Source of the DNA: Chitinophagaceae bacterium
GTDB taxonomy: Bacteria; Bacteroidota; Bacteroidia; Cytophagales; Cytophagaceae
Length of the DNA stretch: 64,000 bases
Direction of reading: 5' to 3'
Assembly: GCA_028288405.1 (NCBI GenBank)
Contig: JAQBNS010000097.1
Location: 1 to 64,000 of the forward strand
This document shows, piece by piece, positions 24,472-33,004 of the stretch. The notes beneath the pieces were generated by a model. It did not search any database and was not told the origin of the DNA. It saw nothing but the letters and a program-made list of their open reading frames with translations. Positions within the stretch are counted from its first letter, which is position 1, and every line of letters begins with the position of its first letter. Both the position numbers and the translations under genes were made by a program.

Positions 24472-25356
24472 TTATGCATTATATGCACCAGCAAACTCCT
24501 TCGCAAAATCTTCCAATTTAGTTTTGGAAAGTGTGACAGGATGCTTGCGGTAGTCTTCAAACATTTTTCCGTTTCTTACAGATTGCCCCATTTCCACATA
24601 ATTTTTCGCGACCTCTTCCGGTAAACCTGCTCCCAGTAGACCACCTAAACTCTCTTCGTCTTTGAAATCGATCCAAGGTAATTCCGGTTTGCCAATGGCT
24701 GTTCCTAACACTTTCGCAATTTCCACTGTGCTGCGTTCATCACTGACTACATAGCGAATGCTTTTACCTTTAAAAGAAAGGCTCAACAATTCTTCCGCTG
24801 CAGCTGTTGCAATATCTGTTGGATGAACCAATACGATTTTTGTACCGTCACCATAATTTCCTCCGATGATACCTGCATTTTTGATCATACCGATGTTCGC
24901 GTAGAAGTTGGTGTAGAAATTACCCGGACGTAAATGCTTGATATCTACTCCTTCCAATTTATCCAGGGCTTGTTCAGAACGGTAAATGCCACTTACCGGA
25001 CCGCAACCTTCTGCCAGGTGAGCACCGATGCTGCTCAGGTGTACGATTTTCTTTACACCTGCTGCTTGTATAGCTTTCGCATAATTTTGTCCGATCTGAC
25101 CGATATAAGCTTTCCAATCAGCGGCAGCGAATGTTGGAGGAACCATGGCGTACACCGCATCAGCTCCTTTGAAAGTCTCTGTTAAAAAAGCCACATCTTC
25201 CACAGAACCAATAGCTGCCTTTGCGCCTAGCGCTTCGATCGCGGCTTTTTTATCTGTTTTGGTAGTAATGACCGTAACGTCATGTCCGGCAGCTACTAAT
25301 TTCTGAGTCAGTGGCTTGCTGATATTTCCGAGTGATCCTGTAACAACGTATTTCAT
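24472..25356 (-). CDS. NmrA-like NAD(P)-binding reductase
   Basis: The 294-residue protein is an atypical SDR: the Rossmann motif VVTGSLGNISKPL is at residues 4-16, then VTVITTKTDKK at about 29-39, and IVHLSSIGAH with RPGNFYTNFY in the substrate half. Relatives such as QorB and NmrA-like proteins reduce quinones or sense NADP(H). The ATG at 25356 begins the Rossmann strand; the longer frame lacks one. It is divergent from an HxlR regulator over 89 bases that contain both promoters and an operator-like dyad, so it is very likely the regulator's target. Confidence 0.85.
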   Translation of the reverse strand: MKYVVTGSLGNISKPLTQKLVAAGHDVTVITTKTDKKAAIEALGAKAAIGSVEDVAFLTETFKGADAVYAMVPPTFAAADWKAYIGQIGQNYAKAIQAAGVKKIVHLSSIGAHLAEGCGPVSGIYRSEQALDKLEGVDIKHLRPGNFYTNFYANIGMIKNAGIIGGNYGDGTKIVLVHPTDIATAAAEELLSLSFKGKSIRYVVSDERSTVEIAKVLGTAIGKPELPWIDFKDEESLGGLLGAGLPEEVAKNYVEMGQSVRNGKMFEDYRKHPVTLSKTKLEDFAKEFAGAYNA

Positions 25357-25371
25357 AATTTTAAAAAGGGT

Positions 25372-25402
25372 TTTGGTTGAATGATGAACAAATGTATATT
25401 TG
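25372..25402 (+). promoter_or_regulatory. -33/-7 promoter of the HxlR gene
   Basis: TTTG (25372-25375), 19 bases, then TATATTTG (25395-25402), an exact match to the Bacteroidota consensus. It lies 43 bases before the ATG at 25446. Confidence 0.7.
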
Positions 25403-25419
25403 TACTTACTTTTAAACAA
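25389..25419 (-). promoter_or_regulatory. -33/-7 promoter of the NmrA-like gene
   Basis: On the minus strand TTG (25419-25417), 20 bases, then TACATTTG (25396-25389). It overlaps the divergent -7 element by two bases, so the two promoters compete for the same DNA. Confidence 0.65.
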
Positions 25420-25423
25420 GTAC
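25402..25423. promoter_or_regulatory. Operator-like dyad GTACTT-N10-AAGTAC
   Basis: The inverted repeat GTACTT (25402-25407) and AAGTAC (25418-25423) overlaps the -7 element of hxlR and the -33 of the divergent gene. HxlR-family dimers are known to bind GTAC/TACT-type dyads between divergent genes, so this is the likely binding site. Confidence 0.6.
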
Positions 25424-25445
25424 TCACCCTAAAGTAGGTATAGAT

Positions 25446-25796
25446 ATGACGGCTATAAAACTTTCATCTACCAATCAACTCAATAAAGAACAGGCTCTTA
25501 CCTCTTGCCCTGTAACCTTTACGTTGAGCAGAATAGGAGGCCGATGGAAGCCATTGATCATTTTTCAATTGATGAGTGGCACCAAACGTTATGGTGAATT
25601 GAAGAAAGCCATCCCTAATATCAGTGAAAAAATGCTGATTCAGCATTTGAAAGAATTGGAAGCGGACAAGCTGATTCTTCGCAAAGCCATGCCTGTTGTA
25701 CCGCCTCATGTGGAGTACAGTCTGACCGATCAGGGAAAAGAATTGACACCAATTTTGGGCGCCATGGTTGGATGGGCCGAAAAATATAATATATAG
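25446..25796 (+). CDS. HxlR-family transcriptional regulator
   Basis: The 116-residue protein is a winged helix: SCPVTFTLSRIGGRWKPLII, then LKKAIPNISEKMLIQHLKELEADKLI and VPPHVEYSLTDQGKEL. C21 occupies the position of the conserved N-terminal redox or electrophile-sensing cysteine of YodB- and HypR-type members, so it may sense quinones or thiol-reactive compounds (inference). It is divergent from the NmrA-like reductase and probably represses it and itself. Confidence 0.9.
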   Translation: MTAIKLSSTNQLNKEQALTSCPVTFTLSRIGGRWKPLIIFQLMSGTKRYGELKKAIPNISEKMLIQHLKELEADKLILRKAMPVVPPHVEYSLTDQGKELTPILGAMVGWAEKYNI

Positions 25797-25835
25797 CAGT
25801 ACCGAAATAAGTTTTCATTTTAACCCTCAAAAATC

Positions 25836-26162
25836 ATGTTCAAAGCACCCTTCTCCTTCAACGGCCGCATCGAGCGCGCAGAGTACATTCTTTCTTTTGT
25901 CATTTATATTGTCATCCTAGTGACCGTATCTTCATTTAATGAAGAAAATCCTATTCTGGGTTTGATCATTATTCCTTTCATTTGGTTTTTATGGGCTCAA
26001 GGCGCCAAACGTTGCCATGACATTGACAGAAGTGGATGGTATCAAATTATACCTTTTTATTTCTTTGTATTGGCCTTCACCAAAGGACACCCTGGTAGAA
26101 ACAGGTTTGACAAAGATGCCAGTTCAGAAACTATCCCTGATGTTTTAGATACCCACGAATAA
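25836..26162 (+). CDS. DUF805 membrane protein
   Basis: The 108-residue protein matches DUF805: FSFNGRIERAEYILSFVIY at the start, three hydrophobic segments, and the signature AKRCHDIDRSGWYQIIP, with PGRNRFD near the C-terminus. The function is unknown. It is 39 bases behind the HxlR gene and may be read through from it. Confidence 0.87.
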   Translation: MFKAPFSFNGRIERAEYILSFVIYIVILVTVSSFNEENPILGLIIIPFIWFLWAQGAKRCHDIDRSGWYQIIPFYFFVLAFTKGHPGRNRFDKDASSETIPDVLDTHE

Positions 26163-26232
26163 TAGTTCTTGCCCATTGGAAACAAAATGAGCAAGAAGTC
26201 TGTTAAGTCCATACATCATCATAAATCAGCAT

Positions 26233-27327
26233 ATGGTAGGCTACCGTTTTACCGAATACATTCCTCCTAAGACCAAAGAGGAAAACAAGTTTGATGACTT
26301 ACTGAAAATATTTTTGGAACTCGTGACCATGAGCGGTGGTGATGTAGCAGAGTCATTAAGCTGGTTGACTAATCTGGACAAGCAATACAATCTTACGGAT
26401 AAGGATTATGGAATCGGTAATTTCATTGAGGACCTGAAGAGCAAGGGATATATTTCCGAAGGAGGCGAAAAAGGAGAAATTACCATTACGCCAAAAAGCG
26501 AGCAGAAAATCAGAACCAGTGCGCTGGATGAAATTTTCGGCAAACTAAAAAAATCAGGTAAGGGTAGTCACTCCACAAACTACACCGGCGTAGGCGATGA
26601 ACAAGGCTCTGATCATCGTGCCTTTGAATTTGGCGACGGCATCGATCAGATTTCCATTACCGATTCGTTGCGCAATGCGCAAATCAATAATGGCATGGGC
26701 GGTTTTATGTTGACGGAAAATGATTTGGAAGTCATCGAAAACGAATACAAAACACAAACATCCACGGTGTTGATGATCGACATCAGTCACTCCATGATTC
26801 TTTACGGCGAAGACCGCATCACGCCGGCGAAGAAAGTAGCCATGGCGTTGGCAGAGCTGATCACGAAAAATTATAAGAAAGACACACTGGATATTATTGT
26901 CTTTGGTAACGATGCCTGGCAGATTGAAATCAAAGACCTGCCTTATCTGCAAGTTGGTCCTTACCACACGAATACCATTGCCGGACTTGAACTGGCAATG
27001 GACTTGCTGCGCAGGAGGAAGAATAAAAACAAGCAGATCTTCATGATCACAGACGGCAAGCCGACTTGTATGAAGCAAGGGATTAATTATTATAAAAACA
27101 GTTTTGGCCTTGATCCACAAATCCTGAATAAAACATTGAACCTCGGCGCACAATGCCGTCGTCTAAAAATTCCGGTGACGACATTCATGATTGCATCAGA
27201 TCCTTACCTGAAAGAATTTGTGAGAGAATTTACTGAAGTCAATAATGGTCGTGCTTACTATAGTGACCTTAATGGATTGGGCGACCTTATTTTCGAAGAT
27301 TATAAAAAGAACAGGAAAAAAAGATAA
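26233..27327 (+). CDS. VWA-domain protein (MoxR/chelatase partner type)
   Basis: The 364-residue protein has an N-terminal helical part (about 1-175) and a von Willebrand A domain (about 175-355). The metal-ion-dependent adhesion site reads DISHS at about 183-187, with FMITDGKPT near 272. Such VWA proteins usually work with a MoxR/BchI-type AAA+ ATPase, here encoded at 27549. The pair may remodel protein complexes or insert a metal; the substrate is unknown. A structured repeat lies in the 221-base space between the two genes. Confidence 0.85.
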   Translation: MVGYRFTEYIPPKTKEENKFDDLLKIFLELVTMSGGDVAESLSWLTNLDKQYNLTDKDYGIGNFIEDLKSKGYISEGGEKGEITITPKSEQKIRTSALDEIFGKLKKSGKGSHSTNYTGVGDEQGSDHRAFEFGDGIDQISITDSLRNAQINNGMGGFMLTENDLEVIENEYKTQTSTVLMIDISHSMILYGEDRITPAKKVAMALAELITKNYKKDTLDIIVFGNDAWQIEIKDLPYLQVGPYHTNTIAGLELAMDLLRRRKNKNKQIFMITDGKPTCMKQGINYYKNSFGLDPQILNKTLNLGAQCRRLKIPVTTFMIASDPYLKEFVREFTEVNNGRAYYSDLNGLGDLIFEDYKKNRKKR

Positions 27328-27335
27328 AATAATTT

Positions 27336-27457
27336 GCGTGAGGGATAGGAGCGGAAAGCCCACAGCGAGCAACTTGGAAATAGTAACCATAAGAAAATTT
27401 CCTAGCGTCCCGAGGCTTCGGGATGTCGCGGATAGCCCGACCCGAAGGGACACGCCC
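27336..27457. repeat. Structured intergenic repeat (GCGGAAAGCCC ... GCGGATAGCCC)
   Basis: The element runs from GCGTGAGGGATAGG to GGGACACGCCC. It has two direct copies of GCGGAWAGCCC (27351-27361 and 27428-27438) around a variable middle that itself forms hairpins (GGAAAT/ATTTCC, CCCGA/TCGGG), and its ends pair GCGTG with CACGC. From memory, closely related elements with conserved arms and variable middle are common in Bacteroidota intergenic regions. Confidence 0.7.
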
Positions 27458-27548
27458 AACAACACCTTATTTTTCTCATAAAGATTAGTCTATACTACCG
27501 ATAAATTTTAACCTACTATCATCGATTTACTGCATAATATAATCCTAT

Positions 27549-29072
27549 ATGAATTACCAAGATATCCCCGGCAATAAACTCACACAACTCACAACACTTG
27601 GCGAACTGAAGGCAGCAGGCTATGAACCCATCGGAATCAAGGAAGAACTTCGCAACAACCTGATTGCCCAACTGCAACAAAAAAAATCGGTGTTTGCCGG
27701 TATTTGGGGATACGAAGATACGGTTATACCGGAAGTGGAACGCGCTATACTTTCCCGACACAACATCAACTTCCTAGGCTTAAGAGGTCAGGCAAAAACT
27801 CGTCTGGCTCGTATGATGGTGAAGTTGTTGAATGAATATGTACCGGTCATCAAAGGTTCTGAACTGAACGATGATCCCTTGAATCCTATTTCTAGTTTTG
27901 GTTTTCAACAGATAGCCGAGCACGGTGATAAAACGCCCATCGCCTGGCTACATCGCGACGAACGTTATACAGAGAAGTTGGCTACACCTGATGTATCCAT
28001 TGCAGATTTGATCGGTGATGTAGATCCTATCAAGGCGGCCACATTGAAATTGCCTTATTCGGATGAACGAGTGATTCACTATGGTTTGATTCCGCGTGCA
28101 CACAGAGGATTGTTTGTGATCAATGAATTGCCGGATTTGCAGGCAAGGATACAAGTAGCACTGTTCAACATTTTGCAGGAAGGAGACATACAAATCAGAG
28201 GATTCAAATTGAGATTGCCTTTGGACATACAATTTGTATTCACTGCCAATCCGGAAGATTATACGAACCGAGGAAGCATCGTCACGCCATTGAAAGACCG
28301 TATCGACAGCCAGATCATTACACATTATCCGAAGTCCATAGAAATAGGAAGAAAGATTACCGGACAGGAAGCAGATTTCAAAAAAGAACAATTGGACAGA
28401 GTCGGGCAATTTGAATTGGCAAAAGACCTTATCGAACAAATAGCCATGGAAGCCAGAACCAGCGAATTTGTGGATGCCAAGAGTGGGGTGTCCGCGCGTC
28501 TTACGATTTCTGCGTATGAAAATCTGATCAGCACGGCAGAGCGTCGTGCCTTGATCAATGGCGAAGAAAAAACGGTATTAAGAATATCAGATTTAGCCGG
28601 AGCGATTCCTAGTATAACGGGTAAAATTGAATTGGTCTACGAAGGCGAACAGGAAGGCAGCAATAACATTGCGCACAACCTGATCAGCAAAGCCATTCGT
28701 ACGCAATTCGTCCATTACTTCCCGAATCCTTTAGAAATTAAAAAACTAAAAAATAAACCAAACCCTTATAAAGCCATTACCAATTGGTTTGAAAAAGGCA
28801 ACATGGTGGACTTGTTACATGATTTGAAAGGTGCAGAGTATGCTAAAACATTGGTGTCTATCCCAGGACTAAAAGAGTTGGTGGAATTTTATCAAAAGGA
28901 TAAATCTGAAGAAGAGAAACTGTTCCTAATGGAGTTTGCACTATACGGCTTAGCAGAATACAGCATGCTCAGCAAGCATGAGCTGGAAACAGGCGCTCAA
29001 TTTAAAGATTTATTGAGTTCTATGTTCTCTATGCCAACGATGGAAGACGAAGAGCTGGATGATGAGAAGTAG
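27549..29072 (+). CDS. MoxR/BchI-type AAA+ ATPase
   Basis: The 507-residue protein has an AAA+ domain of the magnesium-chelatase/MoxR clade: the Walker A variant FLGLRGQAKTRLARM near 75-89, a hydrophobic stretch LFVINELPDL near 190 with the Walker B acid, and FTANPEDYTNRGSIVTPLKDRI near 232-253. The C-terminal 200 residues are helical with no recognised catalytic domain. It presumably forms a hexamer and acts with the VWA protein upstream. It is longer than typical MoxR (about 330 residues) and closer to chelatase-type fusions. Confidence 0.85.
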   Translation: MNYQDIPGNKLTQLTTLGELKAAGYEPIGIKEELRNNLIAQLQQKKSVFAGIWGYEDTVIPEVERAILSRHNINFLGLRGQAKTRLARMMVKLLNEYVPVIKGSELNDDPLNPISSFGFQQIAEHGDKTPIAWLHRDERYTEKLATPDVSIADLIGDVDPIKAATLKLPYSDERVIHYGLIPRAHRGLFVINELPDLQARIQVALFNILQEGDIQIRGFKLRLPLDIQFVFTANPEDYTNRGSIVTPLKDRIDSQIITHYPKSIEIGRKITGQEADFKKEQLDRVGQFELAKDLIEQIAMEARTSEFVDAKSGVSARLTISAYENLISTAERRALINGEEKTVLRISDLAGAIPSITGKIELVYEGEQEGSNNIAHNLISKAIRTQFVHYFPNPLEIKKLKNKPNPYKAITNWFEKGNMVDLLHDLKGAEYAKTLVSIPGLKELVEFYQKDKSEEEKLFLMEFALYGLAEYSMLSKHELETGAQFKDLLSSMFSMPTMEDEELDDEK

Positions 29073-29092
29073 AATGTTTAAACTGTAAATAG

Positions 29093-29126
29093 AAAGGTTA
29101 GCTTGTCAACGAGCTAACCTTTTTTA
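29093..29126 (+). terminator. Terminator of the AAA+ gene
   Basis: An 11-bp stem (AAAGGTTAGCT with AGCTAACCTTT) with an eight-base loop is followed by T-rich sequence. Confidence 0.8.
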
Positions 29127-29204
29127 GTTAAGAAATAATTATGTGTTTCAATTCAAACATCTCCAATCCTTTTTCTATTTTGATAGTTCAATAGAATAGG
29201 AGTT

Positions 29205-29936
29205 ATGAAAGCCATTGAAATTTTATACAACCTCAGTCCATATCAAAACCTGTTGGATGAGCTTTGTGAAAAAGCGAGAAAAGAAAATGCCGATTTAGTT
29301 TGGACTAAAAGCATAAAGAGTCAATACAGTTTCATCACGCTTGAACTTCAAAAGGCATTCAGAGACGAGGAGGAAGAGGAAAGAGGAGAGCTCGCTATAC
29401 AGATTACTTTTCAAATCGAAGGGAATAAAGTCGTTTTAACGAATGTTTATTGCGAAGAAGAATCAAAAAAAGAAGAGCTGGAAAAACAAATCAAAGCGAA
29501 CAAAGCTATACACGATGTGCATTGGCACAAGGAACCCAATAACACGTGGTACCATGACGAAGTCATAACGGCTTATCTTAACGTGGCAGATGAAATCGCC
29601 AGTGTAGTCCATTATTGCGCTTCAGGAGACGATTATTACCCAGGGGTTTTCAGCGAAATAAAAGTAAGTGAAACGGATATCGTATTGCTTCAGACCAATT
29701 GGCATAATGCTAAATCGAGCGCTCATAAGGACAATTACCTCATGCGAAAACTGCGGTTTCAAATACCGTTGACTACTACCAATGAAAGCAAGAATCGTGA
29801 ATTGGAAGACAACTACCAGATTGGAAACATGTTGATCGCCTTTTCTGATCGTTCTTCTGCACAAAATAAAGAATGCGGGAAAAAAATTGTAGAACAAATT
29901 CTACAGCAACAAGCAGGCTTTCAAAATAAAAAGTAA
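29205..29936 (+). CDS. Hypothetical cytoplasmic protein (243 aa)
   Basis: The protein has no signal or membrane segment and no family I recognise. It is acidic and lysine-rich with an alpha/beta pattern: LVWTKSIKSQYSFITLEL, then a glutamate run (EEEERGELA), and a second region NTWYHDEVITAYLNVADEIASVVHY. It starts ATGAAAGCCATTG with a purine-rich GGAG three bases upstream. It could be a companion of the VWA/AAA+ pair, but a terminator separates them. Confidence 0.6.
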   Translation: MKAIEILYNLSPYQNLLDELCEKARKENADLVWTKSIKSQYSFITLELQKAFRDEEEEERGELAIQITFQIEGNKVVLTNVYCEEESKKEELEKQIKANKAIHDVHWHKEPNNTWYHDEVITAYLNVADEIASVVHYCASGDDYYPGVFSEIKVSETDIVLLQTNWHNAKSSAHKDNYLMRKLRFQIPLTTTNESKNRELEDNYQIGNMLIAFSDRSSAQNKECGKKIVEQILQQQAGFQNKK

Positions 29937-30029
29937 GCCTTTGACCTGCGCTCATGGTCGAACTATAGATTTTTATACTATATTGATATACACTGTCCGA
30001 AGACGAGATCGGACAACAGCATTTATACC

Positions 30030-31259
30030 GTGCAAACAAAAAGCAAAAATAACGTGGAACGCTTAGTCCTTGCTGTGCAGGAACTGTCGATGGCACGTGA
30101 CCTCAATACGGTCATGGCCATTGTTAGATCTGCTGCAAGAGAATTAACCGGAGCGGATGGTGCAACATTTATTTTGCGCGAAGGAGATCAATGTTTTTAT
30201 GCAGACGAAGAAGCCATCGGTCCTTTATGGAAAGGCCTTCGTTTTCCAATAGAAGATTGCATCAGTGGCTGGTCCATGATTCATCGTGAACAAGTCGTCA
30301 TTGAAGACATTACGCTTGATGCACGTATTCCGCAGGAAGCATACAAACCCACTTTTGTTAAAAGTTTGGTGATGGTTCCGATAAGAACAATAGATCCCAT
30401 CGGAGCTATAGGTAATTACTGGGGGCATCATCATAAGGCTACCGCTGAAGAAGTCATGCTTTTACAATCTTTAGCGGATATCACGGCAGTGTCATTGGAA
30501 AACATAAAGCTTTATAATGAGCTGGAACAACGTGTTGCCGCACGTACTCAACAATTAGAAGAAGCCAACAAAGAGATGGACGCATTCTCCTATTCTATTT
30601 CTCATGATTTACGTGCACCTCTGCGTTCTATTCAATTGTATACGGATATGCTGGAGACGGATTACGCCGATCAATTGGATGAAGGAGGAAAAAAATTACT
30701 GAGCAAATTATTGAGCAAAACCCAAAATATGGAAAAGCTCATTAAAGAGCTACTGGAATTTTTTCGCATGGGTAAGAAAGAATTGATTTACCAAAAAGTG
30801 TCCATGTCAAAAATGGTAAAGGATTTATTAGCGACGATAAAAGAAGAGGAAAAAACAAGAGAGATAGAATTCATTGTTCATCCTTTACCGGATGCCGCGG
30901 CAGACAGCATGCTCATCAAACAAGTATGGATCAATTTGATTTCCAATGCAGTCAAGTACACAAAGTACAAAGAGAAAACCATCATTGAAATCAGCGCAGA
31001 AGAAAGAGCGAAGACTATCGTATATTGTGTCAAAGACAATGGAGTAGGATTTGATATGCATTATGCAGACAAATTATTCAAGATTTTTCAACGCCTGCAT
31101 TCACAGGAAAAATTCGAAGGAACGGGTATAGGATTGTCTTTTGTGCAGCGCATCATTAAAAAGCACAGAGGAAAAGTTTGGGCTGAAGCAAAAGAAGAAC
31201 AAGGCGCCTCGTTCTTCTTTGAACTGTCGAAAGAAGAATCCGTTCAAGCCGTTGATTAA
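30030..31259 (+). CDS. GAF-domain sensor histidine kinase
   Basis: The 409-residue protein starts at GTG (or a later methionine). Residues about 20-165 are a GAF domain (DGATFILREGDQCFYADE, PIEDCISGWSMIH), followed by a coiled link and a HisKA/HATPase pair: SYSISHDLRAPLRSI (phospho-accepting H near 192), NLISNAVKYTK (about 303), DNGVGFD and GTGIGLSFVQRII. It has no membrane span, so it senses a cytoplasmic signal through GAF. The architecture is like phytochrome-type kinases but the chromophore cysteine was not sought. No response regulator is adjacent. Confidence 0.9.
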   Translation: MQTKSKNNVERLVLAVQELSMARDLNTVMAIVRSAARELTGADGATFILREGDQCFYADEEAIGPLWKGLRFPIEDCISGWSMIHREQVVIEDITLDARIPQEAYKPTFVKSLVMVPIRTIDPIGAIGNYWGHHHKATAEEVMLLQSLADITAVSLENIKLYNELEQRVAARTQQLEEANKEMDAFSYSISHDLRAPLRSIQLYTDMLETDYADQLDEGGKKLLSKLLSKTQNMEKLIKELLEFFRMGKKELIYQKVSMSKMVKDLLATIKEEEKTREIEFIVHPLPDAAADSMLIKQVWINLISNAVKYTKYKEKTIIEISAEERAKTIVYCVKDNGVGFDMHYADKLFKIFQRLHSQEKFEGTGIGLSFVQRIIKKHRGKVWAEAKEEQGASFFFELSKEESVQAVD

Positions 31260-31276
31260 ACAATCTGTTCATTGAA

Positions 31277-31306
31277 TTGGAAATATCCGTCCAATCTCTA
31301 TTTTTG
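31277..31306 (+). promoter_or_regulatory. -33/-7 promoter of the 31328 gene
   Basis: TTG (31277-31279), 19 bases, then TATTTTTG (31299-31306), 21 bases before the ATG. Confidence 0.65.
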
Positions 31307-31327
31307 TAAAAACCTTAACCCTTATCC

Positions 31328-31582
31328 ATGAAACGTTTTTACTACGTTCTCTTTTTCAGTTTTTTATTTCATTGTACGGCCAATGCACAAAATTCTACAA
31401 AGTCAGAGGTCAAGAAAACGGGCAAAGAAATTGGGCATACCGGTAAGAAAGTAGGCAAAGAAATCGGTAAGACAGGAAAAGATATAGGGCATGCTTTCAA
31501 AAAACCCGCAAAGCAAGTCGGTAGAGAAGCAAAAAGAACAGGCAAGGAAGTGGGTAGAGAAACTAAAAAGATAGTCAAGTAG
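31328..31582 (+). CDS. Exported lysine/glycine-rich 11-mer repeat protein
   Basis: The 84-residue protein has a signal peptide (FYYVLFFSFLFHCTANAQ) and a mature part made of 11-residue units: TGKEIGHTGKK, VGKEIGKTGKD, IGHAFKKPAKQ, VGREAKRTGKE and VGRETKKIVK. The period and composition recall LEA group 3 proteins, which fold to amphipathic helices on drying or membranes. A periplasmic or secreted LEA-like role is an inference. It has a good promoter and no partner genes. Confidence 0.65.
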   Translation: MKRFYYVLFFSFLFHCTANAQNSTKSEVKKTGKEIGHTGKKVGKEIGKTGKDIGHAFKKPAKQVGREAKRTGKEVGRETKKIVK

Positions 31583-31742
31583 GAACAACACGATATTTTT
31601 CACTGATCACCTACAAGATTACTACAGAAGCCCTCTTTATTTTTGAAAGGCATCTTATGTAAACAAACAGAATAGGAATAAACACCTCCTGTTCCAGCTT
31701 ATAATTTGTCTATATTGCTTCGCTATTTTAACTAATAACACC

Positions 31743-33002
31743 ATGAGAGTTCCAGCTATTTTTGTGCTGTGTATGTTGTGTGGCCTTTCGATTGCTCAAA
31801 AGTCGGTGGCGCAGAATACGCTTAGTTTGCAAAAAGCTTTGCAACAGGCTAGGTCTTCCAATCCTGTACTCAAAGCAGAGCAATACAACATGAACATTGC
31901 GGAGAGTGATATCATCACAGCCAAGCTTCGACCAAACCTGACATTGAATAACCAGACCCTTCAGTTGGTCAATCAGGATCATTTTGCACAGAATACCAAT
32001 TGGGGCAATTCTAAAAACCAACAAGTATGGTGGCAATTGACTAAAACGTTTCAACTGCCTTCCCAACGTCATTACAAAGTAGGGTATGCACAACAAAGCT
32101 ATTTGCTTTCGCAAAAAAACTATACGGAAACGGAACGTAACCTTTTTCATGGAGTAGCCAATAAATGGCTGGAAGTGTGGATTGCTCAAAAACAATTGGA
32201 CATTTTGCTATTGGCTAACAAAAACATCGACTCTCTGGCGCATATCAACAAACTGCGTTACGAAAAGCAGGTCATCACACAATCAGATTTATTACGTACC
32301 CAATTGCTGGCCGATCAATATGAAATTCAAATTGAAACGGCGGAACGCAATTACAATAATGAACTCAAAAGACTCAAACTACAATTAGGTGTAGCGGACA
32401 GTATCACTATCGATACCTCCAGCAACGTCATTTTATCATTGCCCGCTCAGTTAGATAGTTTACTCAAAGAGGCATATGCCAAAAGAGCAGACTTACAGGT
32501 AGCACAAGGCAACATTGAGCTGGCCAATACCAACATGAAGCTGCAGAAGTCACTCGCCTTGCCGCAACCGGAATTAGGTATGATTTATAACCCGCAAAAT
32601 ACCATTCCTTATGTGGGATTTTATGGTACCATAGATCTTCCATTTTTTGCTAGAAATCAAGGAGAGATTAAAAAATCGTTGTACCTGAAAGCACAAACAC
32701 AACAAAACCTGACATTGGTTGAAAAGACCATTGAAACGGAAGTGTCAAATGCTTACAACAGTTACCTCACACAACAGAAAAACATCGAACATTATAAAAA
32801 AATATTGGTTCAGTCGGAGCGCATCCTAAGCAGTGTCCGTTATGCTTACCTCAAAGGAGGCACCACCATCATTGACTTACTGGAAGCACAACGCAGCTGG
32901 CTGGATACCAGACAGCAGTATTACGACACCGAAATGGAATACCGCAAAGCCACCATCGAATTATTATTTGTCACCGGATTGATTAATCAGTTAGCTCAAT
33001 AA
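31743..33002 (+). CDS. czcC: TolC-family outer membrane protein of a metal efflux system (CzcC-like)
   Basis: The 419-residue protein has a signal peptide (VLCMLCGLSIAQKSVAQ) and the two-repeat helical TolC fold: LSLQKALQQARSSNPVLKAE in the first half and a second set ending YAYLKGGTTIIDLLEAQRSWLDTRQQYYD. It forms the outer-membrane channel. It heads a three-gene operon (two bases to czcB, which is 30 bases from czcA). Confidence 0.88.
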   Translation: MRVPAIFVLCMLCGLSIAQKSVAQNTLSLQKALQQARSSNPVLKAEQYNMNIAESDIITAKLRPNLTLNNQTLQLVNQDHFAQNTNWGNSKNQQVWWQLTKTFQLPSQRHYKVGYAQQSYLLSQKNYTETERNLFHGVANKWLEVWIAQKQLDILLLANKNIDSLAHINKLRYEKQVITQSDLLRTQLLADQYEIQIETAERNYNNELKRLKLQLGVADSITIDTSSNVILSLPAQLDSLLKEAYAKRADLQVAQGNIELANTNMKLQKSLALPQPELGMIYNPQNTIPYVGFYGTIDLPFFARNQGEIKKSLYLKAQTQQNLTLVEKTIETEVSNAYNSYLTQQKNIEHYKKILVQSERILSSVRYAYLKGGTTIIDLLEAQRSWLDTRQQYYDTEMEYRKATIELLFVTGLINQLAQ

Positions 33003-33004
33003 AA

